Source: RGDT01 sp964630925
GTDB lineage: Bacteria; Planctomycetota; Planctomycetia; Gemmatales; Gemmataceae
DNA length: 12,947 nucleotides
NCBI GenBank assembly: GCA_964630925.1
Contig: CAZVZK010000220.1
Coordinates: forward strand, 1-12,947
Direction of reading: 5' to 3'
Part shown: in pieces, positions 6,153 through 12,947 of the stretch
Layout of the letters: each line of letters begins with the position of its first letter
How positions within the stretch are numbered: position 1 is the stretch's first letter
Translations under genes and position numbers: made by a program
The notes under the pieces: generated by a model
The model's input: the letters and a program-made list of their open reading frames with translations, nothing else
What the model was told of the DNA's origin: nothing
Databases searched by the model: none

Positions 6153-9011
6153 ATGATGAGATGGATCGGGGCTCTGGCCACGGCGCTCGCGCGCAAGGCC
6201 CCCTCCCGTGCCGGCCTGGCCGGCACGGGGGGGGACGAAGACCTCGCATCCTCTTCCGCCCCCACCGAGCACGTGCGTGACGCCCTCGAGCTGGCCTGGG
6301 TCGCCGTCGAGGCCCTCCTCGCCGCCCCCTCCCTGCCCCCCGAAGACCCCCTCGGCGCCGTCCTCCTCCGCGGGGCACGCTGGGTCCGCGGCGGCTGGCG
6401 CGACGTGGCCTCCTTCCGCCAGGAGATGCGCGCCTGCCGTGCCGCCCTCTCCGCCGCCCGCCATGCCGGCACCCTCACCCCGCCCGAGGACCTCCCCATC
6501 CCCCACGCCGACGAAGACGCGCCGCCCGAGTGGCACCCGGCCTACCGCGAGCTGGACGACAGGCACCCCGGCCTCCGCATGGTGGCCAAGCTGCGCTGGG
6601 CCGACGGCCCCCTGCTGCCCACGCTGGCCGGGGCGCTGATGGCACGCCTTGTCGCCGAGGACGCCGAGGGCTGGGATGACGACGCCCCCGGCGCCGCCGA
6701 CCTCGCCGCCGTCGCCGACGCCCTGATCCTCGCCCCCGACGAGACACGCCGCCTGCTCGACGCCGTGGAAGACCCGCCCGCGCCGGCGTCCCACAACATC
6801 AACGGCCGCAACGGCCATCACGCCCCGCCCCCCGGCCCCCTCGCCCGCTTCGCCGCCGGCGCCGACCTGGACGCGGACGAGCTGGAGGCCGCCCTCGCCG
6901 AGAGCATCGCCGAGGGCGGGGCGGACGCCCACGCCCTGGAGCGGCGCGGCGACCTGTATTCCCGCCTCGGCCGCGCCGACGAGGCCCTCGCCGCCTACTC
7001 GCGTGCCTGCGCCCTCTCGCCGCAAACCGCCTCCGCCTTCCTGAAGCGGGGCGACCTCCAGCGCGCCCGCGGCGAGCACGAGCGGGCGGTGGCCGACTAC
7101 ACCCAGGCGCTGGTGGCGTGGCCGGACGGCCCGGCGGCGTTGACGCGGCGGGCGGCGGTCTTCCGCGCCCTCGGGCGTCTGGCCGAGGCGGACCACGATC
7201 TGAGGGAGGCCCTGTCGCTCGACCCGTGCGACCCGGCGGTCCACCGGGAGCGGGGTGAGCTGCTGCTGGGGCGCGGGGAGGCCGAGGGGGCCGCCATCGC
7301 GTTCGGCGTGGCGGTGAGCCTCGCGCCGGAGGACGCGGAAGGGCACTGCCGGCTGGCCCACGCCCACCTCGCCCGCGCCGACGCCCCCGCCGCCGAGGCC
7401 TCGTTCTCCGAGGCGTTGCGTCTGTCCCCCGCCCTCGCCGACGCCCTCGCCGGCCGCGGCAAGCTGCGTGCCACACGCGGCGACCTGGAGGGCGGCCTCG
7501 ACGACCTGAACCGCGCCGTCGATGTCGCCGCCGACCCGGCCCACGCCCTGCTGGAACGCGCCCCGGTCTTCGCGCGCCTAGGCCATCTCGGCAGGGCGAT
7601 GGAGGATTGTGACGCCCTGCTGCGTCATCGCCCCACCTCCGCCGAGGCGTGGGTGCTGCGTGGCCGCCTCGCCGCCGATCAAGGCGCCCTGGAGGACGCC
7701 GAGGACGCCTTCACCCGCGCGCTGGCCCTGTCGCCCGGCCTCGCCCGCGCCCACGAGGGGCGCGGCTCCTGCGCCGCCCGCCGCGGCAAGCTGGCGGAGG
7801 CCCTCGCCGACCTGGCCGAGGCCGCCCGCCTCGACCCGAACAACGTCGCCGTGTTCCGGCTGCGTGGCGAGCTGAACGCCCGCGCCGGACGCCCCCTGGA
7901 GGCCCTCGCCGACCTCCAGCAGGCCGCCCTGCTCGACCCGGCACTGCTCCCCGGCTACTACGCGCAGCGGGCGCAGCTGCACCTGGCCCGCGGCGAGTAC
8001 GCCCTGGCCCTGGCCGACGCCGTCATCGAGGCCCGCCTCGACCCGGACAGCCCCGGCGCGATACGCCGCCAGGAGCAGGCCCGCGACGGGCTGCGCCTCC
8101 AGCAGGAGGCCAAACGCCACACCGAGCCGGAGGCCGAGGGGCGGCCCGCGCCTGGCTCGTCGGCGGCGGCCCGCCGGGCCGCGCGGCCCCGGCCCGCGCC
8201 GCGCCGCGCCGGCCCGGCCCCCGAAACCGCCATCGCCATGCCCGTCTTCGTGCCCCAGACGCCTCACCCCGCACCGCCCCCGCCGGGCGTCGCCGACGGC
8301 CCGGGCGAACGCGACCTCCCCGCGCCCACGCTGGAGGCCCCGGCCCTCCCCGACCAGGCCGTCCCGCCGCCGGCCACGGCGACGCCCGCCCCCACGATGG
8401 AGACGGTGCCCGCCGCCCCCACCGGCCCGATCGGCCCCATCGAGGGCCGGCTGCACCGCGAGTCGTCCTGGGCGCAGATCGAGGAACGCGCCCGCCGCTG
8501 GGACGACGTCCACGGCCCCCGGCCCGCCGGGCTGGATGTCGAGCATCCGCCTCGCCCACGCTCCCCCCAGCCCGAGGAGGAAGACGACTCGGAACGCTTC
8601 TGGACGTGGCGCCGCGTGGCCGCGGCGATGATCGGCGTCCTCCTCCTGGGCGGCCTGGGCTACGGCATCCACTGGCTCAACCAGGACCCGCGGAGGACGG
8701 CCGCCGAGGTGTGGGAGGAGTTCTCCAAGGACTCCAAGGGCGCCGCCGAACGCTACAAGGGCCGCTTCGTCGTGGTGTCGGGCCCCGTCCGCGTCCTCAA
8801 GGAGGCGGCCACGGCCCGCGTGTACTTCCTGCCGCCCGGCGGTGACAAGGCCCCCTGGTGCGTCGAGCTGCCGCTCTCGCCGGCCGACGCCCAGCGCGTG
8901 CAGGACAAGGCGGTGATCACGGTGCGCGGGCGGTTCGCTTCCCGCAAGACGGCGAACGAGACGCTGCTGATGAGCAACTGCAACGTCGTGGAGGTGAAGC
9001 GTGCCGGCTGA
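6153..9011 (+). CDS. TPR-OB protein 2: 11-repeat TPR protein with one membrane span and a C-terminal OB-fold-like domain
   Basis: The protein is 952 aa. Residues 1-~250 form an Ala-rich, mostly helical N-terminal region that I do not recognise and that TPR-OB protein 1 lacks. About 11 TPR units follow (~258-633), then a long Pro/Ala/Arg linker (~634-815), WRR before a span (~822-842, beginning VAAAMIGVLLLGG), and an OB-fold-like domain (~848-952) with RYKGRFVVVSG and LLMSNCNVVEV. The positive-inside rule puts the TPR part in the cytoplasm. The last repeat, with its QRAxLxxxRGExxLAL core, aligns closely with the last repeat of TPR-OB protein 1, so the two are paralogues with different repeat numbers. 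Adjacent ATGs at 6153 and 6156 are possible starts; G-rich sites at 6132-6138 and 6141-6146 precede them. An eight-G run lies at codons 25-28. It is the third operon gene; VKOR-thioredoxin starts 31 nt later. Confidence 0.9.
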   Translation: MMRWIGALATALARKAPSRAGLAGTGGDEDLASSSAPTEHVRDALELAWVAVEALLAAPSLPPEDPLGAVLLRGARWVRGGWRDVASFRQEMRACRAALSAARHAGTLTPPEDLPIPHADEDAPPEWHPAYRELDDRHPGLRMVAKLRWADGPLLPTLAGALMARLVAEDAEGWDDDAPGAADLAAVADALILAPDETRRLLDAVEDPPAPASHNINGRNGHHAPPPGPLARFAAGADLDADELEAALAESIAEGGADAHALERRGDLYSRLGRADEALAAYSRACALSPQTASAFLKRGDLQRARGEHERAVADYTQALVAWPDGPAALTRRAAVFRALGRLAEADHDLREALSLDPCDPAVHRERGELLLGRGEAEGAAIAFGVAVSLAPEDAEGHCRLAHAHLARADAPAAEASFSEALRLSPALADALAGRGKLRATRGDLEGGLDDLNRAVDVAADPAHALLERAPVFARLGHLGRAMEDCDALLRHRPTSAEAWVLRGRLAADQGALEDAEDAFTRALALSPGLARAHEGRGSCAARRGKLAEALADLAEAARLDPNNVAVFRLRGELNARAGRPLEALADLQQAALLDPALLPGYYAQRAQLHLARGEYALALADAVIEARLDPDSPGAIRRQEQARDGLRLQQEAKRHTEPEAEGRPAPGSSAAARRAARPRPAPRRAGPAPETAIAMPVFVPQTPHPAPPPPGVADGPGERDLPAPTLEAPALPDQAVPPPATATPAPTMETVPAAPTGPIGPIEGRLHRESSWAQIEERARRWDDVHGPRPAGLDVEHPPRPRSPQPEEEDDSERFWTWRRVAAAMIGVLLLGGLGYGIHWLNQDPRRTAAEVWEEFSKDSKGAAERYKGRFVVVSGPVRVLKEAATARVYFLPPGGDKAPWCVELPLSPADAQRVQDKAVITVRGRFASRKTANETLLMSNCNVVEVKRAG
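6227..6234 (+). repeat. Eight-G homopolymer inside the TPR-OB protein 2 gene
   Basis: An uninterrupted run of eight G sits about 75 bases into the coding sequence. Loss or gain of one G would stop production of the TPR, membrane and OB parts. Confidence 0.9.
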
Positions 9012-9030
9012 CGCCCCCACCCCCGCCGCC

Positions 9031-9037
9031 CGGAGGG
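9031..9037 (+). promoter_or_regulatory. Ribosome binding site fixing the start of the VKOR fusion
   Basis: CGGAGGG lies 5 nt before the ATG at 9043. The alternative GTG at 9001 lies inside the preceding gene and has no such site, so the ATG is preferred. Confidence 0.65.
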
Positions 9038-9042
9038 CCACC

Positions 9043-9849
9043 ATGAGCCCGGCGCTGCGGGCGGCGGCCGTCCGCGTCGCCGCCGTCGCCGGGCTGGCGA
9101 TCAGCGCGGCCATGCTCGTGCCGGCGCTGTCCAACGGCGCCCTCTGCACCTCCGAAGGCTGCACCGACGTGACGGCTTCGGCGTGGGGCCGTCCGCTCGG
9201 CGTGCCGCTGCCGGCCGCCGGGGCCGGCTTCTTCCTCGCGCTGCTCACCCTGTCGCACCTGCCGCGCCTCGTCGGCGTGTTGCGGCTGCTGGCGATCATC
9301 GGCGGCGTGGTGGGCCTGGGGCTGATCGCCGTCCAGGTGTTCGTGCTGGGCCGCGTGTGCTCGCTCTGCCTGGTGATCGATCTGCTGGCGATCACGGCGG
9401 CTCTGGCCGCGCCGGCGGACGCCCCGCCGGCCGGCGTCGGCTGGGCGTGGGCCGGGCTGGCGGCCCTCGCGGCCGCCGGCGGGGCGGCCTACCCGCTGTG
9501 GGAGGCTTCGCGCCCGCCCCCGCCCGAGGTGCTGGCGCTGCGTCACGCCGACAAGGTGACGGTCGTCGAGCTGGTGGACATGAATTGCCGGCATTGCCGG
9601 CACATCCACGCGGCGCTGAACGTCCTGGAGCGCGAGGGCGGCGGGCGGATGCACCGCGTCCAGCTCGAAGTTCGCTCCGGCCAGGAGGCATGGGTCGGCG
9701 AGGCGGCGAAGGGTGGCCTGCCCGCCGTCTGGGTGGGCCGCCGCCTCTTCCGCGGCGCCGCCTCGCTCGATGACCTGCGGGCGGCGTTCCGGGCCGAGAA
9801 GAGCCGCCTGCCCGCGCCGGACGACGGAGGGGGCCAACGAGGGGATTGA
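9043..9849 (+). CDS. Vitamin K epoxide reductase family protein fused to a thioredoxin-like domain
   Basis: The protein is 268 aa. VKOR-family proteins take electrons from a thiol partner and pass them to membrane quinone, filling the role of DsbB in making disulfide bonds. The signature is complete: C35 and C40 in CTSEGC, Ser46, GVPLPAAG at the next span, and the C106-S-L-C109 active pair. About five hydrophobic spans are visible (~11-30, ~53-72, ~77-102, ~106-123, ~131-150). Residues ~169-255 form a thioredoxin-like domain with C182-R-H-C185 (DsbA-like CxHC) and a cis-proline candidate P227 in GLPAVWV. This order matches bacterial VKOR-thioredoxin fusions. The domain is short: little separates the central strand from the cis-proline, so it is a minimal version. 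The stop is 1 nt from the next start. Likely substrates are exported cysteine-containing proteins, including its operon neighbours, by inference. Confidence 0.92.
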   Translation: MSPALRAAAVRVAAVAGLAISAAMLVPALSNGALCTSEGCTDVTASAWGRPLGVPLPAAGAGFFLALLTLSHLPRLVGVLRLLAIIGGVVGLGLIAVQVFVLGRVCSLCLVIDLLAITAALAAPADAPPAGVGWAWAGLAALAAAGGAAYPLWEASRPPPPEVLALRHADKVTVVELVDMNCRHCRHIHAALNVLEREGGGRMHRVQLEVRSGQEAWVGEAAKGGLPAVWVGRRLFRGAASLDDLRAAFRAEKSRLPAPDDGGGQRGD

Positions 9850-9850
9850 G

Positions 9851-12379
9851 ATGTTCAGCTACCTTTGCACCGCCTGCGGGAAGAAGCACACGTCGGACAC
9901 GCCGTTCGCGGCGGAGTTCACGCGGCAGTGCCTGCGGTGCGGCGCCGCCTTCCGCGTCACGGCGGAGATGGCCCAGGTGATCGCCGCCCCTGCGCCCGCC
10001 GCGCCGGCGCCGGTGTACGCCCCGGCGGAGCCGCCCCCGGACGGCATCATCCCCAGCCCCGGCCCGGACCGGCCTACGGCGAACGGGAAGGCACGCCACG
10101 CCCCCACCGCCACGGCACACGCCCCGGCGGCCGCCGTCAAGCAGGCGCCCGCCGCACGGGCTCCCGCCGCGGAGGGGATCGTCAAGAAGTCGGATACCCG
10201 CCGGGAGATCATCGGGGCGGTCACCGACGAGGAGGCCGATCAGGTCGAGCTGCGTGCGGCGGAGGGCGACGACGAGGCCGATGACGAGGGCGCGCCCGCC
10301 CCAGAGGCAGGCGGCAAGAAGGCGAAGAAGTCGAAGAAGAAGAAGGACGAGAAGCCGGCCAAGGGCGAGGAGAAGAAGGCAGGCCGCCCGCCCTTCCTCG
10401 TTCTGGGGCTGGTGCTGGTGATCCTCATCGGCGTGGCCTCCGGCGGCTACTACTTCTTCAGCGGGAAGCCGGCCCCGAAGGTGGCGAAGGGCGGCCCGAA
10501 GCCCCCGCCGCCGCAGAAAGATGCCGGCCAGAAGGACCCCCCGAAGGATCCCGGCAAGCTCACCCCGCCCGCCGACTCCGGCAAGGTCATCACGCCCCCC
10601 AAGGACAAGGACGGCAAGCCCGCCGATCCCAAGGACAAGGACGGGAAATCAGGCCCGGTGAAGCCGACACGCACGCCACCGGTGCCGGTGATGGCGGTCT
10701 CGGCGCCGGCGTTGTCGGCGGAGCTGGAACGCTCCGCCGACGAGGCCGACAAGAAGTACGCCGGCAAGGTGCTTCTGGTGTCGGGCCTCTTCCAGGGCAT
10801 CGAGGCGGCGCACCTGCCGCCGCCCCCGCCCCCGCCGCCCAAGGACAGGCCCGCGCCGCCCCCGCCGCCCGTTGAGAAGAAGGTCCGGCTGCTGTTCAAG
10901 GTGGAGGGCGCCCCGGTCCGCTGCGAGGCGATCGACGACGGCGGTACGCCGCCCCAGCCGGGCGGCCTCGTCACCGTCGTCGGCAAGTACGAGAAGGGCG
11001 GCCAGCTCGTCGGGGAGATCGTCCCGCCCGCGGCAACCGCCGACTTCCGCAACAAGGACAAGGTCATCGAGCTGACCGGCCTCGTCCAGTCGGTCAACGC
11101 GCCGGTGAACGCGGCGGCGGGCGCCTACCCTTCCGTCAAGCTGGAGGGCGACCTGTTCTCGCGCGTGGGCGTGGAGTGCTTCTTCCCGCGCGACGCCGCC
11201 GAGGACCTGCGCAAGCTGGCGCCGCGCTCCCTTGTGACTGTCCGTGGGACGTGTGGGACGCGGCGGACGCAGCCGGGCCTGGGCGTCTCCGTCCGCCTGG
11301 ACGACTGTCAGATCGTCACGACGACCGGGCCGCGCGGCGACGTGCGCCGCGTGGACGTGCGTGCGTTCCTCCGCGAGTACGAGGAGGACCTGCGCGCCGA
11401 CTACATCCCGCCGTTCGGGCAGGAGGAGGAGGTCGCCGGGACGCTCACCGTCGAGGAGCTGGCCCGGGAGCATGAGATCGACCCGAGGGGGATGGCCCGC
11501 AAATACAAGAACAAGCGCGTCACGGTCCGCGGGCTGGTGGTGGGCAAGGGGGGGGGCACGGCGGGGACGCTGGAGTCGGGCCTGACACGTCTGACGTTCC
11601 AGGTCAGCTTCCGCCTCGACCGGGACGCCCCCGAGCCGGCCCCCGACACCAAGGAGTACACCGTCAAGGGCGTGTGCATGGAGGCGGGGGCGTCGATGAG
11701 CCTGGTGTACGCCCGCGAGCTGAACACGGGGAAGGCGGGCGAGGTGCAGCGCCTCACCGCCGAGTTCCTGCCACACGCGAAGGGCCGCATCCTGACCTAC
11801 GACGTGGCGACGTACCCCAGGGAGCTGAAGACGAGGGCGATCCTGACGCGGCAGGTGTGGTTCGAGCGCGACGGCGGGCAGTCCGACACCGTGACGACGC
11901 ACTCGTCGATCGTGACGCTCAAGAGCATATTCACGCCGCCGCTGTCCCGGGACTGGGTCAAGAGGGCGGGGGTGAGCCGGTCGCCTAGGAAGGGGCCGGT
12001 CCTGACCCGCACCGAGGGCGGCGGCCTCATCGAGATCGGCGAGCGTCCGGCAGGCGTGGACAAGGGCGCCGCGGAGGTGAGGACGCCGGTCATCAAGCTC
12101 GGGGCGAAGGCGGGCGACACCTGGGAGTGGAAGGACAAGACATCGAAGCACACCTTCACCCTGGAGCGGTTCGAGGACTTCAAGGGCAAGCCGTGCGCCG
12201 TCGTCAGGCAGGTGATCCGCAAGGACCTGACCGAGCTGGAGACGACGGAGATCGAGCGGAAGTTCGCGTCGGGGATCGGGGTGATCCAGCGGCGCGAGGT
12301 CTTCCGCCCCACCCCCAAGGAGCGGAAGGTCGTGAGCGAGCACCGGCTGCTCGACGTGGAGGAGAAGAAGGACGAGTGA
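9851..12379 (+). CDS. Zinc-ribbon, single-span membrane protein with three OB-fold-like domains
   Basis: The protein is 842 aa. An N-terminal zinc ribbon (C6, C9, C27, C30) is followed by a Pro/Ala linker, an acidic patch and a Lys-rich block (~155-180). One hydrophobic span (~182-203, FLVLGLVLVILIGVASGG) follows, then a Pro/Lys linker with a short repeat. The Lys-rich side suggests a cytoplasmic ribbon and extracytoplasmic C-terminus. Three OB-fold-like units follow: ~285-394 (KKYAGKVLLVSG, interrupted by a polyproline loop), ~395-491 (NKDKVIELTG, VRLDDCQIV) and ~530-644 (RKYKNKRVTVRG). The last ~198 residues form a separate, probably beta-rich domain with GDTWEW and FASGIGVIQRREVF, which I cannot name. 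OB-like domains of the tRNA_anti-like type often occur in exported proteins and need not bind nucleic acid. GAGGGG (9839-9844) precedes the ATG. It is the last operon gene. Confidence 0.88.
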   Translation: MFSYLCTACGKKHTSDTPFAAEFTRQCLRCGAAFRVTAEMAQVIAAPAPAAPAPVYAPAEPPPDGIIPSPGPDRPTANGKARHAPTATAHAPAAAVKQAPAARAPAAEGIVKKSDTRREIIGAVTDEEADQVELRAAEGDDEADDEGAPAPEAGGKKAKKSKKKKDEKPAKGEEKKAGRPPFLVLGLVLVILIGVASGGYYFFSGKPAPKVAKGGPKPPPPQKDAGQKDPPKDPGKLTPPADSGKVITPPKDKDGKPADPKDKDGKSGPVKPTRTPPVPVMAVSAPALSAELERSADEADKKYAGKVLLVSGLFQGIEAAHLPPPPPPPPKDRPAPPPPPVEKKVRLLFKVEGAPVRCEAIDDGGTPPQPGGLVTVVGKYEKGGQLVGEIVPPAATADFRNKDKVIELTGLVQSVNAPVNAAAGAYPSVKLEGDLFSRVGVECFFPRDAAEDLRKLAPRSLVTVRGTCGTRRTQPGLGVSVRLDDCQIVTTTGPRGDVRRVDVRAFLREYEEDLRADYIPPFGQEEEVAGTLTVEELAREHEIDPRGMARKYKNKRVTVRGLVVGKGGGTAGTLESGLTRLTFQVSFRLDRDAPEPAPDTKEYTVKGVCMEAGASMSLVYARELNTGKAGEVQRLTAEFLPHAKGRILTYDVATYPRELKTRAILTRQVWFERDGGQSDTVTTHSSIVTLKSIFTPPLSRDWVKRAGVSRSPRKGPVLTRTEGGGLIEIGERPAGVDKGAAEVRTPVIKLGAKAGDTWEWKDKTSKHTFTLERFEDFKGKPCAVVRQVIRKDLTELETTEIERKFASGIGVIQRREVFRPTPKERKVVSEHRLLDVEEKKDE
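10598..10644 (+). repeat. 17-bp direct repeat in the Pro/Lys linker
   Basis: CCCAAGGACAAGGACGG occurs at 10598-10614 and again at 10628-10644, a period of 30 bp or ten codons. It encodes PKDKDGK twice. The frame-preserving period points to linker growth by in-frame duplication. Confidence 0.8.
11548..11556 (+). repeat. Nine-G homopolymer inside the multi-OB gene
   Basis: An uninterrupted run of nine G encodes part of GKGGG in the third OB-like unit. A one-base change would remove the rest of that unit and the C-terminal domain. The reading frame is intact as given. Confidence 0.9.
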
Positions 12380-12388
12380 CCGGCCTCC

Positions 12389-12947
12389 TCAGCGGACCAG
12401 CCACCGCGCCAGCACGACGCAGGCGGCGGACGCCGAGATGACCGCCAGCCCCTGAGCGATCAGCGCCGCCGCCGCCCCCGCCCTGGCACGCCACTCCAGC
12501 GCCGCGCCGGCCAGCCCGGCGACGGCCCCCAGGATCACCGCCGACAGGCTCACCGACGCCGACCAGGCCAGCTTCTGCTCCGACGCGCCGCCGACAACCG
12601 CCGCCACCGAGATGACGGCGGCGTTGCCGACAGCGAGCAGGGCGGCGATCAGCGCCCCCCGCAGGATGGCTGTGCGGCCCCCGCCGGCGGCGGCGGCGGC
12701 CCGGATCAGGAACCGGTGCCCCAGGAAGGCCACCGTCGCCGCCTGGACGGCGATCAGCGGCAGCAGCGCGGCCAGGTCGGCCGCCGCAGCCGGGATGCGC
12801 ACGCCGCCCAGCACGACGTAGGCCACCAGCGCGACGCCGAAGTTCACCGCGAGGGCGGCCCACGCCGGGACGGCCTCGGCGGCCGGGTCGGGCGCGGGCG
12901 CCGGCGTGGGCGCCGGGCCGGCCGGCTCCGGCGAGGGGGCGGCGGGC
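12389..12947 (-). CDS. Multi-span membrane protein of unknown function (5' end outside the window)
   Basis: The reverse-strand frame ends with TGA at 12391-12389 and is open to the right edge. A GTG at 12847 could serve as start, but it falls in the middle of a hydrophobic helix that reads VPAWAALAVNFGVALVAYVVLGG when continued upstream. Before that comes a Pro/Ala/Glu-rich stretch like the linkers of neighbouring genes. The real start therefore probably lies beyond 12947. About five hydrophobic spans are visible, Ala/Leu/Val-rich with few charges, and the protein ends ARWLVR. I see no catalytic motif and cannot assign a family. It converges on the operon, leaving 9 bp between the two stop codons. 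Confidence 0.7.
   Translation of the reverse strand, partial: PAAPSPEPAGPAPTPAPAPDPAAEAVPAWAALAVNFGVALVAYVVLGGVRIPAAAADLAALLPLIAVQAATVAFLGHRFLIRAAAAAGGGRTAILRGALIAALLAVGNAAVISVAAVVGGASEQKLAWSASVSLSAVILGAVAGLAGAALEWRARAGAAAALIAQGLAVISASAACVVLARWLVR

Larger units (their letters stand above)
4556..12379 (+). other. Probable five-gene operon
   Basis: Five same-strand genes follow with gaps of 32, 29, 31 and 1 nt, each with its own ribosome site and no terminator-like hairpin seen between them. A strong hairpin precedes the group and a convergent gene ends it. Co-transcription is inferred from spacing; no clear promoter sequence was recognised. Confidence 0.7.

Noticed and set aside
9001..9042. 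GTG start of the VKOR gene overlapping TPR-OB protein 2
   Set aside because: It lacks a ribosome site, while CGGAGGG lies 5 nt before the ATG at 9043.
7578..9395. 605-codon minus-strand open frame opposite TPR-OB 2 and the VKOR gene
   Set aside because: It crosses two well-supported genes and their boundary, and its sequence is Gly/Ala/Arg-rich without domains; a shadow frame.

Overview
The window is strongly GC-rich bacterial DNA. Two proteins of the DUF1559 / prepilin-like family, with an N-terminal FTLVELLVVIAIIA segment and a C-terminal H-X9-DG motif, sit beside long TPR proteins with a single membrane span. This combination is typical of Planctomycetota and fits a large-genome member such as the Gemmataceae. 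The lineage is inferred from gene content only; no rRNA or tRNA gene is present.

Layout. Bases 1-24 look like the last codons of an upstream gene, followed by about 330 bp without a supported gene. A TPR-membrane-OB protein (TPR-OB 1, 355-2910) is followed by a hairpin with a T-rich tail (2925-2966). A DUF1559 pseudopilin-like protein (3092-4399) is followed by a strong 18-bp hairpin (4432-4476). A structured leader (4500-4548) then opens a tight run of five same-strand genes, probably one operon: a two-span membrane protein with two zinc-ribbon motifs (4556-5125), a second DUF1559 protein (5158-6123), a second TPR-membrane-OB protein (6153-9011), a VKOR-thioredoxin fusion (9043-9849), and a zinc-ribbon/membrane/multi-OB protein (9851-12379). 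The gaps are 32, 29, 31 and 1 nt. A convergent multi-span membrane protein (12389 to the right edge, 5' end missing) ends 9 bp from the operon's last stop.

How the parts may work together. Three proteins share one plan: a cytoplasmic interaction module (TPR array or zinc ribbon), a charged or low-complexity linker, one membrane span, and one to three extracytoplasmic OB-fold-like domains with the recurring signature Y-(2-3 residues)-V-x-V-(S/R)-G. The two DUF1559 proteins should be exported and processed like pseudopilins and carry several exported cysteines. The VKOR-thioredoxin fusion has all the cysteines needed to make disulfide bonds. A reasonable inference is an envelope module that links a cytoplasmic scaffold to an exported, disulfide-containing surface structure. 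The sequence gives the architecture and co-transcription; the shared function is a hypothesis. I found no mobile element, CRISPR array or RNA gene.
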